Shown one piece after another: positions 1 through 5,910 of a stretch of DNA of 5,910 nt (positions are counted from its first letter, which is position 1; every line of letters begins with the position of its first letter). A model generated the notes under the pieces. It made no database searches, was not told where the DNA came from, and worked only from the letters and a program-made list of their open reading frames with translations. Position numbers and translations under genes: made by a program. The DNA comes from Prevotella sp. (lineage in GTDB: Bacteria > Bacteroidota > Bacteroidia > Bacteroidales > Bacteroidaceae), in NCBI GenBank assembly GCA_016283605.1, contig JAEENF010000088.1:1-5910 (forward strand), read 5' to 3'.

Positions 1-45
1 AATCGCGAGGCACAGTACAATAGCGAGTGTGGTCAGTCGTTTCAT
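1..45 (-). CDS. 5' end of a gene for a probable exported protein (partial)
   Basis: Only the first 15 codons are inside the window; they read MKRLTTLAIVLCLAI. This is two positive residues followed by an unbroken hydrophobic run, the pattern of a Sec signal peptide n-region and h-region. The ATG (45-43) lies one base after the TGA stop (49-47) of the GH2 gene, so the two are almost certainly co-transcribed and may be translationally coupled. The product is therefore probably another exported protein of the same glycan-processing cluster, such as a second glycosidase or esterase, but nothing visible identifies it. The start is chosen because it is the first ATG after the upstream stop and gives a signal-like N-terminus at once. 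Confidence 0.7.
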   Translation of the reverse strand, partial: MKRLTTLAIVLCLAI

Positions 46-46
46 A

Positions 47-2875
47 TCATTCAAATCTTAGAATGGCGTTGATGCTTCCTTTACCCTTGCTCCAATAGGG
101 TTGAGCGCTGGGGCCATTCAGGTCTGTGGTGTTCACCTTATTGCGAACAGCAGGAATGGTCTTAAGAATAGAAATGCCTGTCTCTGGGAGGGTATAGAGG
201 ATATGGTCGCGGCCATCACGAGGAGTATAGACGCCCACCTTTCCTGTCATCAGTTCGATGCCAATGGCTCCTTCGCTGGTGTTCAGTTTCATCCAGTTGA
301 CATTCGAGAAATAGCCCTTGAACTCAGGATATTCCCACGACTCGCCAGGAATGGGGTCGTTATAGTCGTTCTGCCACAGACCATACTGTGGACCTTCCTG
401 ACGATTCTGCCAGACGCGATAGGGCCCTTTGCCCACCCATTGCTTGCTTTTCACCATTGTCTCAGGATAGTCGAAGCAGATGCCCATGAGGTCGACGACA
501 CCATTGAAATAATAGTCGACATTCATATACACTCCGCCATCAGCGAGGAAACACCAAGTGACCTGATTGATAGAACCATGCAGGTAGTTGGCTACCAGCG
601 TGCTGTCGCTGAAGGTAAAGCCTTCGAAAGCACCTTGGTCAGGATATTCTGTGTATTGCGTCTTCTTTTGGAAAGCCTCCTTGTCGTCATGATTATAGAA
701 ACCATCCTGCGAACGGTCAGCACGTTTGGCAGCCACAAAACGAGGTCCATTGCTGAACGACAATTTCTTGCCGTTCACGCTGACACCCATCAGCTTGCCA
801 GTCTTCTTGCTGAAGGTATATTGGCGATTGCCATTCTGCACCAACAGCTGGTTGCTGTCCTCTGTATAAGAATACTTCTGTGTGTTCTCTTTCAGATGTG
901 ACTTATTGAAGCTGCCAACCTTTGTCGTATGTTTGTGGCTCCACGTAAAGATTTCCTTTCCATACGGGTCGATAGCTGTCAACTCAATCACATCAGCATC
1001 TGTCCTTTCGATTTTTAGTTTGACTTTTTCCCCAGGTGCAGCATCTGGCGAAGGAAGTTTCACCTCCTTGATAACCTTGACCTCCGACGCTCCATGATCA
1101 GGCATCTTGAGCAGTCTGTAGCTGAACTTGCAGTCCTTTAGGTTGATGAAATTATAGCAATTTTGGATGGTGAAGGCGCCACTGTCAAAATACAAGACCT
1201 GCACAGGGCTCCATACCTCGCGAATGGTATAGAACGAACCTTCTTTCTCCATGTGAGGACCAACGATACCATCAGAGCCGAAGTTGCCCACCGGGTCAAG
1301 AATGCCGTTTTGGTCCGTACGAACCACTGCTTGGTCCATCAAGTCCCATAGGAAACCGCCAGCGCAACGCGGATTGCTCATCATTAGTTTCCAGTAGTCT
1401 TTCAAACCTGCACCATGTCCGCCATCGTATAAGCCATGCAGGAACTCGGTAGGCATGAAGATTTCCTTCTGTCGCATGTAGTCTGCCGTTTCGCCCCATG
1501 AACGATAGTGTTTGGTTTCGAAACCATTGCGATTAGCCCAAGGATAGAGTACCACACGTTGCTGAGGGTCGAACTTCGCGAATACTGGCTCAAGTTCGTA
1601 ATTAAAGCCACCTTCATTACCATTGCTCCAGAAGATGATGCTGGGATGATTGACGTCGCGTGTCACCATCTCTTCTACGATTTGCGAACCTGCAATCGTC
1701 TCGTGTGCCCAATGCCACCCTGGCTGTTCACATTCCACATAGAGACCCAGCGAGTCGCAGGCATCCAGGAATTCTGGGTCGGCAGGGTAGTGGCTCAGAC
1801 GGACAGCATTCATATTCATGCTCTTAATCAGCAGTACGTCCTCAATATTCTTTGCCTTCGAGAGTGTACGACCACTCTCAGGACGGAAGGAGTGACGATT
1901 GACGCCCTTGAAAATCACCTTCTGCCCATTGATAAACACACCATCCTCCTTATCGCCTTTGTAGGTATGGCGATATTCAATCGTGCGAAACCCAAACTTC
2001 TGGCGCTCTATGTGGAGGGTACGACCCTCTGCGTCCTTTAACGTAAAGACTGCCGTATAGAGGTTAGGCTGTTCCGCATTCCAAAGTTTGGGGTTCTCCG
2101 TACGGAATTCCACTTTTGCTTTGTCACTGGCAATGATATAGGTAGGACTTGTGGCCACCTTCTTCCCATTGGCATCGATGATGTCGACACTCACTTTAGC
2201 CCCATTGACAGCACGATTCAGATAGACATCAGCCGTAAAGGAACCATCAGCCTTGGCATCTATCGCCATACGTTGTATGTTCCGAGCAGGTTTGCTGACG
2301 ATGAATACAGGCCTCCAGATGCCACCGAAGTTCCAGTAGTCAGCCCTGCGCTCAGCGAGGTTCACCTGTGGATTGGTGCTCTCCTTCAGCACCTCTACCT
2401 CCAGACGATTCTTCTTCGAACCAAAGAACACGCGGTCAGAAACATCTATCGTATGCCGTGTAAAGCCTCCCTGATAGGTACCATTGCCAGCCTTACGACC
2501 ATTTATCTCAACATGGATTTCAGTAAATGCTGCCTCGAAGACGAGCTGAATTTGACGACCTGCCCATTCCTGAGGTAATGTAAACTCCGTCTTATACTTA
2601 CCTTTCTCGTCTGCAATACCCTCTGGCGTAGATTTGCCGTAAAAACGCATACCATACTGATAAGTGCCAAAACCCTGCAGTTCCCAACATGAGGGAACGC
2701 CAATCTTCGTCCACTTACCACTATTACGACCATCCGAACATAGAAAGTCCCACTGCACCATATCGTCGCAACCATGACCACTTAGATATTGTCGTTGGGT
2801 AGTGACTTCCTTCTGAGCCCATCCACCCATACAACACAGGGTCATCAGACTAATCGTCAAAAACCTTTTCTTCAT
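47..2875 (-). CDS. Exported glycoside hydrolase family 2 enzyme, beta-galactosidase (LacZ)-like
   Basis: A retaining glycosidase of 942 residues that should hydrolyse a terminal beta-linked sugar outside the cytoplasm. Residues 1-20 are a signal peptide, with probable signal peptidase I cleavage at WA|Q. Next come a jelly-roll sugar-binding domain (about 25-195, with DYWNFGGIWRPV at 179-190, the counterpart of LacZ DMWRMSGIFRDV), an Ig-like domain (about 197-298), and a TIM barrel (about 300-565). A linker domain and a C-terminal LacZ domain-5-like region (about 675-940, with GKGPYRVWQNR at 815-825) follow. In the barrel are GVNRHSF (324-330), NAVRLSHYP (356-364), the acid/base Glu421 in WSNGNEGG, the probable nucleophile Glu477 in MPTEFLHG, and GGFLWDLMDQ (506-515). 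The LacZ magnesium ligands Glu416 and His418 appear to be replaced by Trp387 and Trp389, so the enzyme is not a standard LacZ. GH2 also contains beta-glucuronidases, beta-mannosidases and others; the family is certain, the sugar is not. It is transcribed away from the aldolase gene. Confidence 0.95.
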   Translation of the reverse strand: MKKRFLTISLMTLCCMGGWAQKEVTTQRQYLSGHGCDDMVQWDFLCSDGRNSGKWTKIGVPSCWELQGFGTYQYGMRFYGKSTPEGIADEKGKYKTEFTLPQEWAGRQIQLVFEAAFTEIHVEINGRKAGNGTYQGGFTRHTIDVSDRVFFGSKKNRLEVEVLKESTNPQVNLAERRADYWNFGGIWRPVFIVSKPARNIQRMAIDAKADGSFTADVYLNRAVNGAKVSVDIIDANGKKVATSPTYIIASDKAKVEFRTENPKLWNAEQPNLYTAVFTLKDAEGRTLHIERQKFGFRTIEYRHTYKGDKEDGVFINGQKVIFKGVNRHSFRPESGRTLSKAKNIEDVLLIKSMNMNAVRLSHYPADPEFLDACDSLGLYVECEQPGWHWAHETIAGSQIVEEMVTRDVNHPSIIFWSNGNEGGFNYELEPVFAKFDPQQRVVLYPWANRNGFETKHYRSWGETADYMRQKEIFMPTEFLHGLYDGGHGAGLKDYWKLMMSNPRCAGGFLWDLMDQAVVRTDQNGILDPVGNFGSDGIVGPHMEKEGSFYTIREVWSPVQVLYFDSGAFTIQNCYNFINLKDCKFSYRLLKMPDHGASEVKVIKEVKLPSPDAAPGEKVKLKIERTDADVIELTAIDPYGKEIFTWSHKHTTKVGSFNKSHLKENTQKYSYTEDSNQLLVQNGNRQYTFSKKTGKLMGVSVNGKKLSFSNGPRFVAAKRADRSQDGFYNHDDKEAFQKKTQYTEYPDQGAFEGFTFSDSTLVANYLHGSINQVTWCFLADGGVYMNVDYYFNGVVDLMGICFDYPETMVKSKQWVGKGPYRVWQNRQEGPQYGLWQNDYNDPIPGESWEYPEFKGYFSNVNWMKLNTSEGAIGIELMTGKVGVYTPRDGRDHILYTLPETGISILKTIPAVRNKVNTTDLNGPSAQPYWSKGKGSINAILRFE

Positions 2876-2886
2876 ACACGTGCATA

Positions 2887-2896
2887 ATTTATAAAT
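2887..2896. repeat. 10-bp perfect AT palindrome upstream of the GH2 gene
   Basis: ATTTATAAAT reads the same on both strands and lies 11 bases before the GH2 start codon, inside the probable 5' untranslated leader. It could be a small protein-binding site. A 10-bp palindrome made only of A and T in an AT-rich spacer can also arise by chance. Confidence 0.25.
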
Positions 2897-2905
2897 AGAC
2901 GCAAG

Positions 2906-2939
2906 TAAAATTATTTTGTAACCCTTTGTGCATTACAAA
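2906..2939 (-). promoter_or_regulatory. Probable Bacteroidetes-type promoter for the GH2 gene
   Basis: On the minus strand a TTTG (2939-2936) is followed after 22 bases by TAATTTTA (2913-2906). The Bacteroidetes primary-sigma consensus is TTTG near -33 and TAnnTTTG near -7; the -7 box here matches at five of its six defined bases (final A in place of G), and the spacing is slightly long. Transcription would begin about 7 bases further on, near 2899, leaving a leader of roughly 20-25 bases. The -33 TTTG falls inside the right arm of the inverted repeat at 2915-2939, so a protein bound there could control this promoter. Confidence 0.4.
2915..2939. promoter_or_regulatory. Inverted repeat in the divergent intergenic region, candidate operator
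   Basis: TTTGTAA (2915-2921) and its exact reverse complement TTACAAA (2933-2939) flank an 11-base spacer, so arm centres are 18 bp apart. A second copy of TTTGT starts exactly 10 bp after the first (2925), one helical turn away. The site lies between the two divergent transcription units and covers the putative -33 box of the GH2 promoter. This geometry would suit a dimeric sugar-responsive regulator controlling both sides. No regulator gene is in the window, and 7-bp arms in AT-rich DNA are not strong evidence alone. Confidence 0.35.
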
Positions 2940-2981
2940 TCCAACTTTTTTGCGTCATAACAGAAACAAAATACGATAGAC

Positions 2982-3917
2982 ATGATACAAAACAAACCCC
3001 TTTGTGGTATTATTCCACCCCTCGTGACACCTTTGAAAGATAATGAGACCCTTGATATCGAGAGTCTCGAACGTCTCATTGAACATCTCATCGCCGGTGG
3101 CGTTCACGGCCTCTTCATCCTCGGCACAACGGGCGAGGAACAGAGTTTGAGCTACGATGTCCGTAAACAGATGATCAAGGAGTCTTGCCGTATCAATAAA
3201 GGCCGTCTGCCGTTGTTGGCCTGCATCACCGACACGAGTATTGTTGAGAGTATCCGTCTGGCCCGAGTGGCGGCCGATTGTGGAGCCGACGGTGTCGTGA
3301 GTGCTCCCCCGTATTACTTCGCCACAGGGCAACCCGAACTGGCGCAGTTCTATGAGGAACTAGTGCCCCAGTTGTCACTGCCGGTATTCCTCTATAATAT
3401 GCCTTCTCATGTAAAAGTGAGTTTTGCACCTGACACCGTTCGTCGTATCGCCCAGAACCCTCAGGTGATTGGCTTCAAGGACTCGTCGGCTAATGCGGTC
3501 TACTTCCAGTCCGTGATGTACAAGATGCAGGAACGTCCGGATTTCGCGATGCTTGTAGGTCCAGAAGAGATTACCGGCGAGTGTGTGTTGATGGGTGCTC
3601 ATGGTGGCATCAACGGTGGTGCGAATATGTTTCCAGAACTATATGTGGCGATGTACGATGCTGCGCGCAGTGGTGACCTCGTGCGTGTACGTCAACTGCA
3701 ACAGTTTATCATGCAAATCTCTACTTCTATCTATACTGTTGGTAAGCATGGGTCCAGTTATCTGAAGGGCTTGAAATGTGCTCTCTCGCTTTTGGGTATC
3801 ATCAACAACGACTTCGTCGCTTCGCCTTTCTATAAGTTTGAAGCACCTGAGCGCGACCGCATCCGCCAAGCTCTTGCCGCTCTGCCAATCATTAACGGGA
3901 AACTATGCATACAATAG
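2982..3917 (+). CDS. Dihydrodipicolinate synthase / N-acetylneuraminate lyase superfamily aldolase
   Basis: A cytoplasmic class I (Schiff-base) aldolase of 311 residues, a normal length for this TIM-barrel family, whose members make or break a bond between pyruvate and an aldehyde. Visible active-site elements are GTTGE (48-52), the YY pair at 111-112 (donated to the neighbouring subunit in DapA), the catalytic Tyr138 in YNMPSH, and the Schiff-base Lys166 in GFKDSS. The Arg that follows the YNVPS motif in E. coli DapA (Arg138) is His143 here, so lysine biosynthesis is unlikely. Glu195-Glu196 align with Asp191-Glu192 of E. coli NanA, which bind the sialic acid side chain. GTTGE and KDSS, however, are closer to DapA or 2-keto-3-deoxygluconate aldolases than to NanA. 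The next gene, a symporter, overlaps its last 13 bases, so this is probably a catabolic aldolase for the imported sugar acid. The start has no Shine-Dalgarno, and I see no good promoter match for it in the 106-bp spacer. Family certain; sialic acid lyase is one option among several. Confidence 0.93.
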   Translation: MIQNKPLCGIIPPLVTPLKDNETLDIESLERLIEHLIAGGVHGLFILGTTGEEQSLSYDVRKQMIKESCRINKGRLPLLACITDTSIVESIRLARVAADCGADGVVSAPPYYFATGQPELAQFYEELVPQLSLPVFLYNMPSHVKVSFAPDTVRRIAQNPQVIGFKDSSANAVYFQSVMYKMQERPDFAMLVGPEEITGECVLMGAHGGINGGANMFPELYVAMYDAARSGDLVRVRQLQQFIMQISTSIYTVGKHGSSYLKGLKCALSLLGIINNDFVASPFYKFEAPERDRIRQALAALPIINGKLCIQ

Positions 3918-5416
3918 ACTTTATAATTTTCCTAGTATTCACTCTTGGCGTAGTGGTGTTCGGCTGCAGTTTCTTTAGAAAAGGCAGTTCTGCAGACGAA
4001 TTCACTTCTGCAGGCCACAGCATCCCTGGCTGGGTGGTTGGTATGAGTATCTTTGCCACTTACGTATCCAGTATCTCTTATATCGGATATCCGGGCAAGG
4101 CCTTCGCCGCCGACTGGAATGCCTTTGTCTTCTCACTGAGCATCCCCATCGCCAGCTACTTCGCTGCAAAATACTTCGTGCCGTTCTATCGCCGTAGTGG
4201 TTCGGTGTCTGCCTATACCTTCCTGGAGGAGCGTTTTGGCGCCTGGGCGCGTCTTTATGCCTCTGCCTGTTACCTTCTCACGCAGATTGCCCGTATGGGG
4301 TCTATCCTTTACCTTCTGGCTGTACCGATGTACATCCTCATGGGGTGGGACATCCACATGGTCATTATCCTGACCTCCATCGGCATCATTATCTACTCGA
4401 TGTTGGGTGGTCTGAAGGCTGTCATCTGGGCTGATGCCATCCAGGGAATCATTCTCATCGGTGGTGCAGTTCTCTGTCTGGGACTCTTGCTTTTCCGTAT
4501 GCCGGAAGGTCCGACGCAGGCTTTCGAACTGGCTGTGAATTCGCCAATCGGAAATAAGTTTTCTTTAGGTGAATTTTCACTTGAACTGACTAAGTCAACA
4601 TTCTGGGTTTGTTTGATTTACGGTATATTTATAAATCTTCAGAATTATGGCATCGACCAGAACTACGTACAGCGTTATCATGCGGCAAAGACCAATCGTG
4701 ATGCAAAGTTCTCAGCCCTCTTCGGCGGATACCTTTTTATCCCCGTCTCGGCATTGTTTTTCCTTATTGGAACGGTGCTCTACAGCTATTATACAGCCCG
4801 TCCTGAACTCCTTCCAGCAGATATCGCTGCGAAACCTGATTACGTCTTTCCGTTTTTCATCGTATCCGAATTGCCGGTGGGGCTGCGAGGTCTGCTGATT
4901 GCAAGTATTTTTGCAGCAGGTATGAGCACTGTATCGACGTCTGTCACGAGTGCGGCCACCATCATCCTCACGGATTACGTCCGTCCTTTCTTCCTCGGTG
5001 TCAGAAAGGTGAAGGACCAAATCACGCATCATGACCCGAACGATCATCAGAAACATCAGAAACTGGAACTGACGGTACTGAGACTTTCGAGTGTCGCTGT
5101 AGGTCTTCTGGGAATTGTTGTGGCCATTGCCATGCTTAGTGTGGAGAGCATCATCGATGCCTGGTGGAAACTCTCGAGCATCTTCTCTGGAGGTATGTTG
5201 GGGCTTTTCCTTTTAGGTTGTATTCCGCAGAAGATTAATCGTCTGGCAGCTTTCTTGGGCTGTGTAGCGGGAGTGTTGGTTATCGCGTGGATCTCCCTTG
5301 CCGACCTTTGGTCGCTCCCAGGCATCCATCTCCATTCTTACCTCGCCATCGTTCTAGGCACCTCCACCATCTTCCTTATTGGCTTCCTCGCCACACTATT
5401 TATCAAGCGAGGCTGA
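3905..5416 (+). CDS. Sodium:solute symporter (SSS family), SiaT-like, probable sugar-acid importer
   Basis: An inner-membrane sodium-coupled importer of 503 residues with about 13 hydrophobic segments by eye (first at 4-24, last at 477-498), the usual SSS topology. The family hallmark GGLKAVIWADAIQ is at 168-180. From recall of Proteus mirabilis SiaT, the two align with a constant offset of 5 through the first half. Arg130 matches Arg135, which binds the sialic acid carboxylate. Asp177 matches the sodium-site Asp182, and Ser341, Thr342, Ser344 and Thr345 match the hydroxyl residues of the sodium sites. Two other sugar contacts differ: Thr58 is Tyr53 and Gln82 is Ser77. The substrate is therefore probably a carboxylated sugar, but not necessarily Neu5Ac. 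The ATG lies inside the end of the aldolase gene in another frame, indicating one mRNA and probable translational coupling. A histidine-rich loop at 375-386 is unusual. The gene's 3' end overlaps greA by 14 bp. Confidence 0.93.
   Translation: MHTIDFIIFLVFTLGVVVFGCSFFRKGSSADEFTSAGHSIPGWVVGMSIFATYVSSISYIGYPGKAFAADWNAFVFSLSIPIASYFAAKYFVPFYRRSGSVSAYTFLEERFGAWARLYASACYLLTQIARMGSILYLLAVPMYILMGWDIHMVIILTSIGIIIYSMLGGLKAVIWADAIQGIILIGGAVLCLGLLLFRMPEGPTQAFELAVNSPIGNKFSLGEFSLELTKSTFWVCLIYGIFINLQNYGIDQNYVQRYHAAKTNRDAKFSALFGGYLFIPVSALFFLIGTVLYSYYTARPELLPADIAAKPDYVFPFFIVSELPVGLRGLLIASIFAAGMSTVSTSVTSAATIILTDYVRPFFLGVRKVKDQITHHDPNDHQKHQKLELTVLRLSSVAVGLLGIVVAIAMLSVESIIDAWWKLSSIFSGGMLGLFLLGCIPQKINRLAAFLGCVAGVLVIAWISLADLWSLPGIHLHSYLAIVLGTSTIFLIGFLATLFIKRG
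5045..5062 (+). repeat. Perfect 9-bp tandem duplication inside the symporter gene
   Basis: CATCAGAAA occurs twice in a row, in frame, and encodes His-Gln-Lys twice (residues 381-386). It lies in a hydrophilic loop that also contains His375-His376 and joins two late membrane segments. An in-frame copy of this size points to replication slippage; it lengthens the loop by three residues without affecting the transport core. Confidence 0.6.
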
Positions 5417-5420
5417 TTTT
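5386..5420 (+). terminator. Weak candidate terminator at the end of the symporter gene
   Basis: CCTCGC (5386-5391) can pair with GCGAGG (5407-5412) around a 15-base loop, followed shortly by TTTT at 5417-5420. The stem is only 6 bp, lies within coding sequence and is separated from the short T run by four bases, so it is a poor intrinsic terminator. It is listed because no better candidate exists between the two convergent genes. On the minus strand there is no T run after the stem. Confidence 0.2.
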
Positions 5421-5870
5421 CTCTATTCTGAGTTTCAAGAGTCCTGCAGGAACGCGAACCTCCACAACGTCTCCCGCCTTTTTGTTCAGCAGCGCCTGGG
5501 CAATCGGACTCTTGATGGAGATCTTCCCCTCACGTAGGTTCGCCTCGTGAGGACTGGCAATAGTATAGGTCATGCGGGCATTATTCCCCAAATTTGTCAT
5601 TTCTACCTTGCTCAACAGTCCCACACTGTCAGCGCCGAGTCTCGATGTGTCGATGACTCGTGCGTTCTCTAGCACACGCTGTTTGAATCTGATTCGCCCC
5701 AACAGTCTCGACTGTTCGCGTTTCGCTGCATGATACTCGAAGTTCTCGCTCAGGTCGCCTTTGTCGCGGGCCTCTGCGATAGCCTCACGAACCTGAGGCA
5801 ACTCTACCGTCTCCAACTGTTTGAGTTCAGCCACGAGTTTGTCGTAGCCTTCCTGTGACATATATTCCAT
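5403..5870 (-). CDS. greA: Transcription elongation factor GreA
   Basis: GreA rescues backtracked RNA polymerase by entering its secondary channel and stimulating cleavage of the nascent RNA 3' end. From the ATG at 5870-5868 the protein has 155 residues, the normal length. The N-terminal coiled coil spans about 5-75 and carries the tip motif GDLSENFEYHAAK (38-50), where Asp39 and Glu42 match the acidic tip residues Asp41 and Glu44 of E. coli GreA. The C-terminal FKBP-like domain follows (about 83-155), with ISIKSPIAQALLNKKAGD at 117-134. The frame stays open upstream to a TTG at 5897, but that codon is inside the probable -7 promoter box, and Bacteroidetes GreA proteins start near MxYMSxEGY, so the ATG is preferred. 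The gene runs toward the symporter gene and shares its last 14 bases with it. It is a housekeeping gene and probably bounds the sugar cluster. Confidence 0.96.
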   Translation of the reverse strand: MEYMSQEGYDKLVAELKQLETVELPQVREAIAEARDKGDLSENFEYHAAKREQSRLLGRIRFKQRVLENARVIDTSRLGADSVGLLSKVEMTNLGNNARMTYTIASPHEANLREGKISIKSPIAQALLNKKAGDVVEVRVPAGLLKLRIEKISLA

Positions 5871-5894
5871 AAAGTCTTTTCTTTGATTTGAGCG

Positions 5895-5902
5895 CAAAAT
5901 TA
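5895..5902 (-). promoter_or_regulatory. -7 promoter box of greA
   Basis: The minus strand reads TAATTTTG, an exact match to the Bacteroidetes -7 consensus TAnnTTTG, 24 bases upstream of the greA ATG. The start of transcription would be near 5888, giving a leader of about 18 bases. The matching -33 TTTG would lie beyond the window edge and cannot be checked. Confidence 0.6.
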
Positions 5903-5910
5903 CTAAAAAA

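Noticed and set aside
101..901. Plus-strand open frame of 266 codons opposite the GH2 gene
   Set aside because: It begins at a TTG, shows no recognisable family, and lies wholly antisense to a GH2 coding sequence with all its domains intact. It is a shadow of the codon pattern.
1508..2041. Plus-strand open frame of 177 codons opposite the GH2 catalytic barrel
   Set aside because: It is fully antisense to the conserved barrel motifs and has no family resemblance or promoter of its own.
2814..2875. Lipoprotein signal in the GH2 enzyme (Cys14-Cys15 in the leader)
   Set aside because: The residues before the cysteines (Met-Thr-Leu) do not make a lipobox; the WA|Q site at 19-21 fits signal peptidase I better.
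2919..2952. A plus-strand promoter for the aldolase operon
   Set aside because: TTTG elements occur at 2915 and 2925 and a T-rich CTTTTTTG at 2945-2952, but the last lacks the TA of the -7 consensus and the spacings (26 or 16 bases) are off. I could not support a specific promoter.
2982..3917. Naming the aldolase nanA or dapA
   Set aside because: Key residues agree with neither group fully, so a gene symbol would overstate what the sequence shows.
4712..5056. Minus-strand open frame of 114 codons opposite the symporter gene
   Set aside because: It is antisense to conserved membrane segments and sodium-site residues, with charged, repetitive composition typical of a shadow frame.
5871..5897. 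N-terminal extension of GreA from a TTG at 5897 (9 extra residues)
   Set aside because: The TTG overlaps an exact -7 promoter box, so it would not be in the transcript, and the extra residues do not fit the usual GreA N-terminus.

Overview
The window looks like chromosomal DNA from a member of the Bacteroidales, of the Bacteroides/Prevotella type. The reasons are: no Shine-Dalgarno motif before any start; an exact match to the Bacteroidetes -7 box (TAnnTTTG) in front of greA; a large secreted GH2 enzyme ending in WA|Q, typical of exported Bacteroidetes glycosidases; and a GreA with the short N-terminus common in that phylum. The genus is inference.

Layout. Positions 1-2875, minus strand, hold a leftward cluster. 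A 942-residue exported glycoside hydrolase family 2 enzyme with LacZ-like architecture (47-2875) is followed after one base by the first 15 codons of another gene (1-45), which start like a signal peptide and run off the edge. Positions 2876-2981 are a 106-bp divergent intergenic region, with a plausible leftward promoter and a perfect 7-bp inverted repeat. Positions 2982-5416, plus strand, hold a two-gene operon: a DHDPS/N-acetylneuraminate-lyase superfamily aldolase (2982-3917), overlapped by 13 nt by a sodium:solute symporter (3905-5416). The symporter resembles the SiaT sialic acid transporters. The gene for transcription elongation factor GreA (5403-5870, minus) converges on the symporter gene and overlaps its end by 14 bp; its own promoter lies at the right edge.

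How the genes may work together. The exported GH2 enzyme would trim sugars from a glycan outside the cytoplasm, the symporter would bring a carboxylated sugar (a sialic acid or another 2-keto sugar acid) across the inner membrane with sodium, and the Schiff-base aldolase would cleave it to pyruvate plus an aldehyde. Family membership of all four complete genes is secure. The shared pathway and the substrate are inferred, because several specificity positions differ from the characterised sialic acid proteins. greA is housekeeping and probably unrelated.

I found no RNA gene, CRISPR array, insertion sequence or attachment site, no non-coding stretch over 300 bases, and no clearly new kind of system. 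The most interesting part is the aldolase-symporter pair, whose substrate is open.
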